From positions 1 through 49,840 of the forward strand of contig NW_025955250.1 of NCBI RefSeq assembly GCF_022376445.1: a stretch of 49,840 nt of DNA. Direction: 5' to 3'. Each line of letters starts with the position of its first letter. Position 1 is the first letter of the stretch. This document shows positions 1-11,095 of the stretch, in pieces. This DNA is from Fomitopsis serialis. Its lineage: Eukaryota; Basidiomycota; Agaricomycetes; Polyporales; Fomitopsidaceae. Position numbers and translations under genes: made by a program. The notes beneath the pieces are model-generated. The model worked only from the letters and a program-made list of their open reading frames with translations, ran no database searches and was not told the origin of the DNA.

Positions 1-3000
1 CCCGATATCACCACAGTGTACCCCTCATGAACATCCATCTTGCTCCCCGTGTAATGAGGAATTCAAGGATAATGCTGCGCTAAACGAGGTGCGGTGCATC
101 AATCACCTTGCGTTGGGTGACTCAACAGTGATTGTTCCGTGGTTGTAGCACATGAAGGAAGCTCACAGCTGGACAATCTGCTCGTGCAGTTTGATGGTCA
201 TTCGCAGCTCTTTAAAGGAGCATTTCAGTCGTTCCGATTTTCACCCGTCATGTGCAATTTGTTTTGAATCGTTCGAGCACCGTGACGAACTCTCAGAGGT
301 TGGACATCAGGTTTTGACGTCGATGCACAGAACACTCATCTCCGACTCCTCGTCCAGCACGCCCACTCTTCAGGCCATGTACAGCCTCCACGTCCGCGAG
401 GTGCAGTCACAGCCAAGGAGGGACGGCACTGCAATCAATGCGGCTGTCAATTCGGGTCTAAGGCCGACCTCACCAAGCATCTCAGGGACCCTACCGCTCA
501 CCCACGATGCTGGCAATGTGGTATGGTATACTCGGATAGGACGACACTCCGTAAGGTATGCATTCGGGCGATGCGTTGAACCCGGGCGGTGACCGATACC
601 GTCTCTTTTCTCGGCTGTGCCAGCATACAGAGCGGTTTCCACGAACTCAGTCTTTTGCAAATGTCACTTCCGAGAACTCAAATGTTAATTATTGCGGTCT
701 GGACAATACACTGGAGTCGAGTGTTCAAGTTGCTTCGGCATCCGACGTGACTGTAGAGACGTCCACTCCTTCTGTAAGCCAATCAAAATACTGTCTTGCT
801 ATGACTTGACGCTGATAGAGTGCTACAGCTCATAGCTACCCCGGAACCAGCGCCCGCCACTTCAGGTTCTCAGTCAAACGATGGTAAGCACATAATTAGA
901 CGTTGTACAATGAACAAACAATCTCAAGTCGCGGCAACGACAGTCACTGAGTCATCTGTAAACCCCACGGTGACCCCTAGTGACCAGTCCGTTGTTACTG
1001 AGACGACACCAATGCCTTCCCAGGCAGCCACGGCTTCAAACGTATCTTGGCTCACAAGGGGCGCTGCAAAGGAGTGGTGCGACAGTGTTGAATGCGAACT
1101 TTGTAGAGTGTGGTATGTTGGCGATGGCGAGCTAGTTCGCCATTACCTCCGTTCCGTGTACCATCCCAGATGTCAGCCTTGCAGTGTCACGTTCGAGGGC
1201 CCCTCTGAACACAATAAGGTGAGTTTCGCAGTTCTTCATGGGATGACTTCTCAATTCGAATGTCGATTCGGATAGCACATGGTATTGGTCCATGGCGCCA
1301 ACGGGTGCAAGGGATGCTATCGCATATTCCCAACGGAAGCCGCCCTGCAGAAGCATTACAAGGACATACCTGATCATCGGAAGGGTCCTGATTCTGTGCC
1401 CGAGCACAGCATATTACCTGTACCAGAGGTGAGATCTTCGTGAATGACGATTTGATGTGCATTGACGATGATATTGTGCTAACCGAATGTTGTGGCTCCG
1501 CTGCCTCATCAGGTGAGCGAGCCCTCACTACCTCTGAAGTCTTCAGCTCATCTCATGTCGAGCGGAGGTAAGTTCCGTTTCGAAGTTCTTCGCTAACCCG
1601 TGGAACTGACTAATTCATACGGCGTTAAACTAGCAACCACGGAGTCATTTGCGAACAAAACGCTCAGTAGCAGTGATACACGCGCTACTGTTGACTTGAA
1701 CTCATCGTCTACTACCCAGCCGTGCATGGCATCCAACAGCATCGCTTCCGCTAGTACCGGAGGCTCCAGAAGCGAGCAGGATATGAGTGTGCGATGCGAA
1801 TTCTGCAAGACCCAGTTTGGCTGCGAAAGCGACTTACTCGACCATTATTTGCATTCTGTGTTCCATCCCACGTGTCAACATTGCAAAGTCGGATTCAAGG
1901 ATCGATCGTCGCTCCGAGAGGCGAGTTCATTGCTCTCAAAGAACGTCCAGTATTGACTCGGGATATTGCATTTAGCACGTATTTTCTGTCCATGATACTA
2001 CGGGATGCAAACATTGCTACGTAGTGTTCAATACGACGCAAGAGCTGCAACAGCATTATCAAAGTGTTCCTTTGCATTCGCCTGGAGAGGCGGCAGCCAG
2101 CAAGTCTGAGAGTGTTGCATCGTCAGAGGTGCTATTTGGTTTCTTTTCGATAGTCCCAGCTATGTCTCATCACAAGAGAACGACAGATCAAAGCGGCTTT
2201 GCAGTCGCCCAAGGGAATTAAATTCCGACGAAGGAGAGGTAAATGGCACTGCGACCTATGCGATACGAACTTCATAAAGAAGAGATCGCTTGCGCGCCAT
2301 AACCTCATGCATCCGTGTTGCACCATTTGCCAGATAGGCATTGCTGACGACGAGCTTTCCAAGGAGGTGCGACACTACTCTAGCAGCCAGTTGTCACTCT
2401 AATGCGCCATAAGCACATGGCGAAGGTTCATCCATCGTTGATAAATCAGTCGCTAGCTCAGCCCGCATCGGCTCTACCTCGTCCAACCGTGAGCAAGCAG
2501 CTATTACTGGCAAATCGATTATTAATTTGACTTACTGTTCACCTTAACCTCTAGGACGTTTCTGACCCATTAATCATCACCAAACCGCTGAAGCCCTTGG
2601 ACGAAACTTGCGAACCCATGGAGGACCCAGTCCACGAGATTGAGGAACTGCCATTGGCAGCGTCGGATTCGGGCAAAAAGGCAGTGGAAGCGCACGCACC
2701 TCGGTCCGAGTCGCCCATCTCTGCGACAGGCATATCGGAGAATGAAGACGGGAGAGACCCTCCCAGCGAACGTGAGTGCCCCCTCGAAACGACACTACTT
2801 GCTCGAGTTGTTCATGCAGGTCGACTCACAGAAATAATTGGAATCCAGTTTCCTGTCGACGTCCCCCATACCGGAGATGTCAGATCCAGAGCCGTCCAAC
2901 AACTACAACAGCATGTAGTTGTTACGGTCCAGCCAACAGATGCCGTGGAAACAGTCGCCTCAGATGAGGCAGAGCCTATGTCTGTCGATCAGCATGTCGG

Positions 3001-3473
3001 CCGGGAGGAAGGAGAGGCCCTCGAAGGGGGAAAATGGGTACTTCCCGTTGATGGTACAGACAGTGAACGCGAGAACTTCAACTCAGGCGATGTGCATGCG
3101 ACACAGACTCAAGGTAAGCGGCGAGCAGTGATGTTTCAAGCTGTATCATCACTCACGAGTTCTGAGCATCCGATGCATCGTCGACACCACTATCAACGAC
3201 CCCTGTGCATACACCAGAGTCAGCGCCGCCGCAGAGTGTGTCGTGGCACTGCAGGAGCTGCCTAAAGAACCCGTGCGACGAGCCTACCGCGACGATGTGC
3301 GGGCATATATTCTGCTATAGGTGCGTCTGTCGTACACGCCATTGAAAATGGTGCATACAATGTTGATGGTGCGACGAAATCTGTATAGGTGCATCGTCCG
3401 TGAGATATCGGACAAGATGCAGTGCCCTGTATGTAACAGACTCTTCTTGCTGAGGCTGCACGCGACAGCATGA
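1..3473 (+). CDS. ZFR-A: multi-C2H2 zinc finger / RING protein, 5' truncated by window edge
   Basis: Last part of a many-exon gene; the first exon is cut. Exons read: 2-88, 149-298, 358-555, 624-773, about 830-881, about 942-1218, 1276-1428, 1513-1567, 1634-1920, 1976-2128, 2205-2366, 2414-2488, 2555 to about 3113 (possible 48 nt intron 2772-2819), about 3168-3320, 3389-3473. It encodes C2H2 fingers such as CNQCGCQF..HPRCWQC, VECELCRVWY..HYLRS..HPRC and RCEFCKTQF..HPTCQHC. Most finger exons open with a His codon that supplies the His pair of the previous finger (HMKEAH, HMVLVH, HVFSVH, HMAKVH). An acidic/Ser-rich linker leads to a C-terminal RING: CRSC, PCDEPTATMCGHIFC, then CPVC, split by an intron, ending LFLLRLHATA. 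Likely a nuclear E3 ubiquitin ligase (inference). One intron has a GC donor at 1921. Two exons (1276-1428 and 1976-2128) have equal length and the same layout, so an internal duplication is likely. Confidence 0.8.
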
Positions 3474-3828
3474 GCAGAAATCGTTGACGTTCGGCCATAA
3501 GTAGAGGATGAATTGGTACATACGTTATTTGTCGCGGCGACACATTCAAATGCCAATCAACAATGTTTTCAATATTCCTGCGACTGGCAGTGGATGCGGG
3601 CGTACCGTCACAGACGTGATTCGAGTCGCTAGCGCCCATGTAGCAGAATGCTTCTACTACTTAGTAGGACCTCGGGCGTCTACACATGTTTCCTTGCTAC
3701 TTGTACTTCGGTGCTCTCTACGTCTCCATTGGACCCGCTGCTCTGTGTGTCGACACCATCTGATGACTGAATGCTTCGCCCTGCGTCTCAGGACAATATT
3801 TATCTACAGGGAATGGTTCTCGTTGGCG
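3474..3828. other. Intergenic spacer between ZFR-A and ZFR-B
   Basis: Short overlapping ORFs occur on both strands, but none resembles a known family or carries the zinc-finger motifs seen next door. It probably contains the 3' UTR of ZFR-A and distal promoter of ZFR-B. Confidence 0.5.
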
Positions 3829-4019
3829 AGATGCCCATATCGACTCGACGACGCTCGTTAACGTCACGCGCTGTCGGCTTTGGCTCAGGCTGCGAAGTCG
3901 AAGCGACGATGTCCCAGCCGCTCGCATGCCGTACGCGTGGGGATACTTAGGCCACATAGGACCGGACAAGCAAGCGACCTGTTTCCCAGCACTGCTGTCC
4001 ATTACCTCAATCAGCGACC
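3829..4019 (+). promoter_or_regulatory. Conserved upstream block of ZFR-B (copy 1 of 3)
   Basis: The 190 bases before the ZFR-B start closely match the DNA just before ZFR-C (10893-11095) and, less closely, before ZFR-E (19338-19516). Shared landmarks in order are gagatgcccat-tcgactcgacg, cgttaacgtcacgcgctgtcgg, ggctgcgaagtcgaa-cgacgatgtc, gcaagcgacct, and ctgtccatta-ctc ending at the start codon. No other ZFR copy has it. It is most simply a duplicated promoter plus 5' UTR. The AACGTCAC core resembles a CRE-like bZIP site, but that is only a suggestion. Confidence 0.7.
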
Positions 4020-7000
4020 ATGTCTGGGACGTTCACCTGTCTCGACTGTGGTGAAGGCTTCCGCGATGTCTCTGCCTTGTGGAGCCACAGCAAGGCAAGG
4101 CAACACGGCCTTTATCAAGGTCGGAAACCTTTCAGCTTCCCCCATGACAACAAGAGCTACGATCCGGGTGATCTCAGCTACACACTAGCTCAAAAGCATG
4201 ACTCGTACCAAGTCGACATGCCGTACGGTCGGACTACGGTGTTTCTTCCTGCCTCAAGGACTGCCGTGGCGTCAGTGTCGGCATTAAATGATGCAGCTGC
4301 TGCAGGCGCAGCGAGGGCAACGTTTGACACAGCTCCCGCGACCACATACCCGCCTGGCGACCCAGCCATGGAGTGCAGATGTGAAATCTGTGATCTGTCC
4401 TTCCGTTCGGATAATGAGCTCAACACTCATTACAAGTGGTCTCCCGTACACCCATCCTGCGGGAAGTGTGCGAAATGTTTTCGAGATAAGAGTCAACTTT
4501 CCCGGGTGAGTCGCAACATGAGCTTCCCTAGTCGTGTTGACTCAGTGACCTCGTTCGTCGGCGCTAGCATCTGCAAACTGCGCATGCGTGTGACATCTGC
4601 GTCTGCGGAGTAATCTTCGAAATCAACCATGCGTCCGTGCACTACAAGGCATCTTCGTGTCATCCCAAGTGCATCAATTGTGGGGCAGCGTTCAAGGACG
4701 CTCCCGCGTTGAATGTGGTGAGCTTGATATTTACCGTTCCGGTCGTCTACCCTGATCGTCTCGTAGCACTACAGATCCTCCCATTATGATCATCATTGTC
4801 TTCGCTGCGACCTCTGGTACCCTACGAAGCCAGATCTACAGCGGCATTTCTTCGAGTGCATTGCACATCCTCGCTGCTTTCAGTGCAAGGAAGGTTTCGT
4901 CGGACATGTAGAGTACTTTCAGGTCTGTGGCGACCTCAGAGACTCAAATTCCCCAATCACGGACTGATACATGCTGATTTAGCATGTGGCTGCGGTACAT
5001 AACTCGAAGGTAACGACGACCATAGCACCCACGAAGGTAGATCCATTACCCGAAGCAAACCTGCGAGCATATGCATTGATGAGACTGTCTTTACAGGTCG
5101 TTGCGATTTCCAAACCTCCTCAGAAGAACAAACAGGAGAAGCCCCCACCGTATCGCTGCGACCACTGTAATCTAGGCTTCAAGAAGTCGAAGCAGCTCAA
5201 GAAACATAACCGCCAGACCCCTCTGCACCCGTGCTGTACCCAATGCAATAAAGCTTACGCAATGTACGGGCCTTATGAGCGTGTAAGTCAGTGTCGCCAC
5301 TATCGCGATCCGTTCGCTCACATTGCATTCCGTCACACAGCATATGATTAACAAACATCCACGGGCCGAGATACTGCCCAAGCTTCCTCCACGACCGTCA
5401 CCGCAGGTGCGCGACAATCGTATATGTCCAACTGTTTGTCGTTGGTACTGATCAAGTTCTTCGTTCGGAACTCTAGGCCGTACAGGCTGGTCCATCGACC
5501 AACGTCCAACAATCAGAGCCGCTAGGCGAGTCTCCGAAACTCCCGGAGAGGGATGATTATTCTAACATTGGCTGCTAGCCCCTGGTGCCGGCTCACAGAC
5601 AGCGGGAACGGGCGCGTCTGCATCGAACTGCGAGATAGCTACGGCGGTGCCCGAAGTAGTCGACGGAGGTGACCCTCCGGTGGAGTGTGAGTGTCGCTCA
5701 GCACTATTTGTTTGTATCCCTTACGTGGGTCATCTTCTCAGCATCGGTGGAACCTCAGGTGCTAGTCGATGCTCCGATTAGAGACGCCGAGGCCACCGCG
5801 AGTGCGGTCTATCATCTTCCGGCAGCGGACAATGCGCGGCCGTCTGGCGAGCCCGGTCAGGATGCTGGCACGTTGACTCAAACAATGTTCGAACAAGAGC
5901 ATCCCGTCAAGACGCCTGAGGTTAATGTCAGTGCTGTCTTGTAGCGTTGGGCGAATTGCCTACTGACGGGCAGTATATATACAGCTTGGGAGCGATACGG
6001 GATCAGTCATATCATTCGACTACCTCTCCTCCACCAGTTCGGAATCGGACGCCTTATTTGCACAAGCTCGGGCTTTACCACACCCTTCGAACACAGCCGT
6101 GCAATGCGAAAATGCTGACGAGCGCGAAGATGAGGCTTCCTCCGACTTGTACGATTACATCCAGTGAGCTTTTACGCGAACTACTACCTATCCTCGCGAT
6201 AACTGACCCCTCTTGCAGTGCCCACGAGCGATCAACTGATGCCGACGCGCGGACGATTTACGAGCGACCTGACAGCGTAATCAGCTACGTTACAGAGACA
6301 GACGTAGATCTGAGTGTCCTGTCCGCCAGTTCCTCAGGGCAACCATCGGACTCCATTGCCACGCAGGCCTCTTCTTCGTCGAACAATGCAGCAAGGGACA
6401 TGAACGCGGAACAGCTTGACTATCCCAAGGAGACGCTGTCCGAGTCCTACGTCAGCGCACCGCTCTCTGATGCGTGCACCCGTGGCCTATCTACTCGTCT
6501 TGAAAGCATTGACATCAGCATGGAATCTGCCTCTCGTCCCGCAGCATCTCCATCGCTGATCGCATCTGACACGTCGGCGGATGCGCCGCCTGTCAGCACA
6601 GGACGAACCCGAGGCTCGACTTCATCGCGTTCTACAGTGTCGGAGGAAAGTAAGAGCCATCGTCCGCGTGAGCTGCTTCGTGCTACATACTAACTATTCC
6701 TGCGCCGTTCCATTTCAGTCTCCAGCGTCACGGAGTCCATAGCAACGAGCACAAGGAGATCAATACCTACTCCTTCGGACCCAGCCGCGAGCGCTCTCCC
6801 TAAAGGAAGGTCCACAGCCCCTGGCCCGTCCTGGCACTGTCGGAGTTGCGCAAAGGACCCGTGCGAGGATCCGACGGCAACACAGTGTGGGCACATCTTC
6901 TGCTACAAGTTCGTCGCGCCCTTGATCTCAGTATTTTTGCTGATACTGATGTACGAATGTGTAGGTGCATCGTCAAGGAGATCGCCGAGAGTATGAAGTG

Positions 7001-7046
7001 TCCGGTTTGCGACAAGCTGTTCCTCTTGCGGCTTCAAGCGTCTTGA
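4020..7046 (+). CDS. ZFR-B: multi-C2H2 zinc finger / RING protein
   Basis: Complete copy. The start at 4020 puts a typical finger at the N-terminus (MSGTFTCLDCGEGF, His pair H-x5-H); ZFR-E and ZFR-C start in the same way. Exons: 4020-4505, 4568-4717, 4767-4922, 4983-5282 (optional in-frame intron 5010-5096), 5341-5406, linker exons around 5579-5690, 5742-5925 and 5985-6163, then 6219-6649, 6719-6908, 6965-7046. Finger pairs have the layout C-x2-C-x12-H-x6-H-P-x-C-x2-C-x12, then an intron, then H-x4-H (HLQTAH, HYRSSH, HVAAVH, HMINKH). The linker carries an acidic EREDEASSD motif, ERPDSVISYVTETD at 6262-6303 and VSTGRTRGS. The RING (CRSC, PCEDPTATQCGHIFC, KC, CPVC) ends LFLLRLQAS. A K-rich stretch before the fourth finger may be a nuclear localisation signal. 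Splicing between 5407 and 5578 is unresolved: an exon opened at 5477 would meet an in-frame TAG at 5576-5578, so one intron 5407-5578 is preferred. Confidence 0.82.
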
Positions 7047-7130
7047 TCGGACGATTGCTGTGTGCATGACGTGGATCATGTGTACTATCCTACTCACTAC
7101 GTTCGCCCCTCTGACCCTGCGTCCGCAGCA
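6470..7130 (+). repeat. Left arm of inverted duplication (ZFR-B 3' end)
   Basis: This stretch, from the last linker exon through the RING exons, stop codon and about 80 bases of 3' UTR, is nearly repeated in inverted orientation in ZFR-D at about 12950-13600. The encoded linker runs (for example SIDISMESASRPAAS and DTSADAPPVSTGRTRGS) are identical. The similarity covers the introns and continues past the stop to ccctctgaccctgcgtccg, where it ends abruptly. Recent duplication or gene conversion is likely. Confidence 0.75.
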
Positions 7131-7726
7131 GCTGCAAGAGATTTAACGTGTGCCTCTCTCCCGAAGATGGTCCTCGGGGATACCCCGTCTCCCTTGGACC
7201 ATGCTTAGTAACCGTTGGATATATGTATATGTCCATCAGCCCTGCCGCTTACAGCTGTTTCCAAGTCGATGCCCCACCGCATGTCCAGACTCACACAGAA
7301 GCGAAGTCCCTGTGTCCCCCATCCAAACGAGCAGTGTTAAGGGCCAGCCAGATCGTGAGGTCGACCGGCAGAGGGTGCGGATCAACTGAAGTCAAGACCC
7401 GATGTCCTCCGCTTGTGCGCATCTTACGGGCAGAAGCCTATTGTTTTGGACATAGGTGTAATCCAAGAGGTATGTAATGCAGTGTTTCACCAGTCCTCTC
7501 TGCAACAGCGCGCGTACACCTGCCACGGGCTTGGAACAGAATTGAACTGCACTACGTACCACAATATTCTACGTATACCCCTTCACAAGCACAATAGCAC
7601 AGCAACTACTAATCGTTGGTTTGAGCAGCTCTGGTATGGATAGTGCATGCGTTATACGAGAGGTAGAGTTGAGTTCTTGAATTCTCGGCTTCGTCGAGTT
7701 AGCTCACCTGCGGTCCATATTTCCAG
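7131..7726. other. Intergenic spacer
   Basis: Contains only short ORFs without recognisable domains. It ends where the decayed DUF4336 gene begins; the first exon of that gene, if it ever lay here, is no longer recognisable. Confidence 0.4.
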
Positions 7727-8782
7727 GTCGCTCAAGACGTCTGGACGTTTTCGCGGTAGGTATTTCCTTACAGGTGGGACAAGCTCAATTGCGGGGCATC
7801 CTGCTAGTGCCTTCACCCGGCTTGCAATCGTGCCAGTGGGAGGGCGATCGACTGCAGTCAAGTTATCCAATGGCGATGTGTGGGTAATGGCCTCGACACC
7901 TCTGACGACTGAGACCAAAGCCAAAGCCAACGGAATTGGCCTGGTCAGATTCGTGGGTATTCAGGAATCGTCCAATACTCGGACTGATTCTCTGCCGAAT
8001 GCAGGTGGATCGTTGGAGCTGACGCGGTGCACCACATGTTCCTCGGTTAGTGACTACTGAGGACATCCGGGCCGCGAGCTGATCTTGACGGAAACAGGAG
8101 AATTCAAATAGGAATACTCCGAAGCCAAGCTGGTCGCAGTTGACGAGGCGGTGAAACAGAAGGCTAAGCAAAACCTTGAGTTCCGCGGAGTCTGGGGCTC
8201 GGACCCTCGAGAAGCTCAATATGGCTTTGAAAGCGATGTAGGTTGTCGCCGCAGCGCTTTCTACAGACATTCCGACTGACGTGCTGGACCGTAGATCAAG
8301 CATTGGTGACAGAGTTATTCTCGCGATGATGCCTACATAATGACCATACACAGCTTTTTCTCTGGATTCGCTAACCGCGACACAGCCTTCCTCCATCCCG
8401 CCTCGAAGACGCTGATAGTGGCTTCAACTTGCCCGCCGGGGAACAGGTACATGAATCACGCGTTCGAGTGTATCACACTCACGGGACGCGCTCATAGTAT
8501 TCGAAGACATCGTCATCGGGCAAGGTCCCCATCCTCGGGACTCTTGACCCCTACATGGACATCCACAAGCGTTATGCCTGGTATATGAGCGTGGACAAAA
8601 AGGACGTCTGACAATACATCCATGAAACACAAACACAACGTGAAGACTGTTGCGAGCTCGGACTTCGGCCGTATCATACCTCGCCATGACGTATGTGCCA
8701 ACGCCAGTCTCGGCAAGTGGTTAAGCTGCTGATGCCACTTGACAAAAAAGATATTATCGAGAAGGATGGCCACAAAACCTAG
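7727..8782 (+). pseudogene. DUF4336 domain protein (metallo-beta-lactamase-like fold), decayed
   Basis: Blocks typical of fungal DUF4336 proteins follow in the correct order: QDVWTFSR (7727-7755), AFTRLAIVPVGGRSTAVKL and GDVWVMASTPLTTETKAKA (7808-7950), WIVGADAVHHMFL (8006-8044), GEFK, stop, EYSEAKLVAVDEAVKQKAK (8098 onward), FFSGFANRDTAFLHPASKT (about 8350-8415), SGKVPILGTLDPYMDIHKR (about 8500-8575), VKTVASSDFGRIIPRHD (8641-8691) and IIEKDGHKT before TAG 8780-8782. An in-frame TAG at 8109-8111 replaces the Lys codon expected after GEFK. Several candidate splice junctions do not keep frame (near 7950-8006 and 8692-8752), and the GADAVHH block is reachable only in a shifted frame. It therefore looks like a pseudogene. 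The family is predicted to be MBL-fold hydrolase-like; the substrate is unknown. Confidence 0.75.
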
Positions 8783-9257
8783 TGCGGAGCGAGTGGTATT
8801 GCTCGTGCGTGTTGTCGGTGCCTAAATGGACCCCCTCTCCTCCTCGTCGATGCGGACAAGAAGGCTTGAGGAGTAGGGTATTTCATTTAGCCACAACATC
8901 GAGACGCATCCACGTTTTAAGTCTCGTCATCCAGGCTCCCTGGTGTTTCGTCTTTAGGGGCACTCCCTATGTCGTCACTTGTATGTTGTATGTTTGCCTC
9001 CCCGCTTTGTTCGGTTTCTAATGGCTATTGTTATTTCATCCGAAACGTTCGCTGACTCTTACAATCAGCATTTCAGCCTAGGGCATGATGTTACGGCTAA
9101 TTGATTTGGATCTCAGCTGTGCGGCAGATCTGGCCTATAACTAGGGTGAACGCTCGCCGCCCAATTTCTTACGACTTACTCGAACGTATACAGCTGACGT
9201 AGGAGCAAGTACACTGCGCAAGCTGGGCTCATCCGAGTCCCTCCCACTCATCGAATT
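8783..9257. other. Intergenic spacer upstream of F-box gene
   Basis: No coding feature recognised. Presumed promoter of the downstream F-box gene; no clear TATA box could be assigned. Confidence 0.4.
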
Positions 9258-10751
9258 ATGTCGTGGCCGTGGCTTCACATGTGGGCAGGTATGGCCGCAT
9301 ATGCTTCGGTTAACAGTCTTCGGTCTCTGACATATACGATACATTCAGCGGAGGGCACAGTCAGTGGCCCGCAAAGCAACTTCATCCTGCCGGTGAAAAT
9401 CTGGGAAGAGATTGTTCTGCATCTCCAAGACAATTCTGCTGCTATCGTGGCGTGCAAGCAGACATGTCGATCACTTTACCCGTTGGCGCACTATCTCGGA
9501 ATTTCCGCCATGTCCATCTCCTCTGCGCGCGAGTTCGTCTGCTTCACCAAGGCAGTGACCGAGCACCCCCGTATCGCGACTGTCGTCCGCACGCTCTCGC
9601 TCTACTTGTCCGACTCAGAAGAATCCTTCAGCCGAGGCCAGGGCCGGTCATGCATGTGCGAGCTATTCGCGGCTATGGTGCATATGAATCACTTGGAGGA
9701 GCTCTCCTTCATCGGCCCGTTCGTTCTCCCGGCGAGGTTTCCCGAACCGCTGCAACGCGAGCTGTGCAAAGGCCGTGTCAAGCTCCCGGTCAAGATATTG
9801 CGCCTTTCACTCACTAGCGGGCGCATCATTGTAGTCGACTCAACTCTGCGCTTGATCCTGCTGGCGTGTCCCCTGCTCGAGACGCTGCTATTTGACGAGT
9901 CGTATAATATGTTGACCATGGGATGCCGGCCGTCGTACAGCCGGCGGACGTCGTGGCAGCGATGTGTGCGGCGGTTGTTGCCGCCTGCGTATGCGACAGT
10001 CGACGTCAGCACAGCAAGGGCGCTTCACAACATCAGTACGCTGATACTTGACATGGCGGATCCTATAGACGGGCCCGGCAGTGAGTACGTGGGACACTGG
10101 TTGGCGACGGCGACAGACTCGCCCTTCACGCGGATCGCTGCCCTGCTTCCGACCGATGAACTCGGGGCCCTTATACATGGATGCACACAGGACTTGTTGC
10201 AAACTGCAGGTCCTCGGCTGGAGAGCCTCCGTGTCACCTTGGCCTACAATCACCATCGCAAAATTTGGAAAGAGCAATTGCCACACGAGCTACTCTCCTC
10301 CAACGTCAACCTCAAATATATCTTCATCCATGTCACCTTTCCGGGTCATGGTGGTTCTTTCGAGTTGTCCGTCGGCCTGCCTCAGGTCCTATCGGCGATC
10401 GGGCCTGTACATACCTCCGTCAAGTGTGTCTGCGTCTGCCTCACATTCACTGACCTGTCGCTGTTGTTGGTAAACGCTTTGCCTGAGTATCCGTCATGGC
10501 AGGACAAACTCGACATCCAACTGGCCCGACTTCTCGAGGAGCACCCAGAGCTCGTCATCACGCTCGCCTTGCGCTTTTCCTGCGAAGAGGCCGTGACTGT
10601 TCAAAACCGGCCGCGGCAGTGGTCTGCGCAGGATCTTGTGCACTTACTCACGGCGGGCCTGCCAAGGACGGCCCCGGGGGTACCCATGAGCGTCTCGAAG
10701 TCATATGTGCGGAACAGCATGACGTTGTGGAACTGGAAAACCTCCGTCTAG
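9258..10751 (+). CDS. F-box domain protein
   Basis: An open frame of 497 codons, unlike its intron-rich neighbours. An F-box-like segment starts near residue 43 (LPVKIWEEIVLHLQDNSAA, then ACKQTCRSLYPLAH), the usual Skp1-binding helix pattern in Agaricomycete F-box proteins. The rest is Leu-rich with LRR-like stretches (ILRLSLTSGRIIVVDSTLRL, HLEELSFIGPF, LESLRVTLAY). F-box proteins act as substrate receptors of SCF ubiquitin ligases; that role is assumed here from the family. A 60 nt in-frame GT-AG segment (9289-9348) just after the start could be an intron, which would shorten the N-terminus by 20 residues without affecting the F-box. The substrate is unknown. Such genes are highly expanded in mushroom-forming fungi. 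Confidence 0.75.
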   Translation: MSWPWLHMWAGMAAYASVNSLRSLTYTIHSAEGTVSGPQSNFILPVKIWEEIVLHLQDNSAAIVACKQTCRSLYPLAHYLGISAMSISSAREFVCFTKAVTEHPRIATVVRTLSLYLSDSEESFSRGQGRSCMCELFAAMVHMNHLEELSFIGPFVLPARFPEPLQRELCKGRVKLPVKILRLSLTSGRIIVVDSTLRLILLACPLLETLLFDESYNMLTMGCRPSYSRRTSWQRCVRRLLPPAYATVDVSTARALHNISTLILDMADPIDGPGSEYVGHWLATATDSPFTRIAALLPTDELGALIHGCTQDLLQTAGPRLESLRVTLAYNHHRKIWKEQLPHELLSSNVNLKYIFIHVTFPGHGGSFELSVGLPQVLSAIGPVHTSVKCVCVCLTFTDLSLLLVNALPEYPSWQDKLDIQLARLLEEHPELVITLALRFSCEEAVTVQNRPRQWSAQDLVHLLTAGLPRTAPGVPMSVSKSYVRNSMTLWNWKTSV

Positions 10752-10892
10752 TCGCAGAGCCTCCGTGGTATCTAGCACATTATCCCCTCCAGGCTGTGAA
10801 TGGTCCATTAGTAATTCATAGTTGAAAGGTGAAGAGCTGACAAGACCACTGGCTTCGTAGAACGTACATAAATAGATCTAGCTATTATCAGC

Positions 10893-11095
10893 GAGATGCC
10901 CATGTCGACTCGACGACCCTCGTTAACGTCACGCGCTGTCGGTTTCGGCTGCGAAGTCGAAAAGTCGAAACGACGATGTCGCATCCACTTGCACGCCGTG
11001 ACGGCGTGGGGTTTTAAAGGCTGGGCAAGCAAGCGCGACCTGCAGGCCAGATCGATGATCACCAGCACTCCTGTCCATTACTCTGACCAGCGACC
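10893..11095 (+). promoter_or_regulatory. Conserved upstream block of ZFR-C (copy 2 of 3)
   Basis: Matches the block before ZFR-B along its length, including the gagatgcccat and cgttaacgtcacgcgctgtcgg segments and the final bases before the ATG (tctgaccagcgaccatg here, tcaatcagcgaccatg in B). It contains ggttttaaaggc, a possible TATA-like element. It has survived although the gene behind it is broken. Confidence 0.7.
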
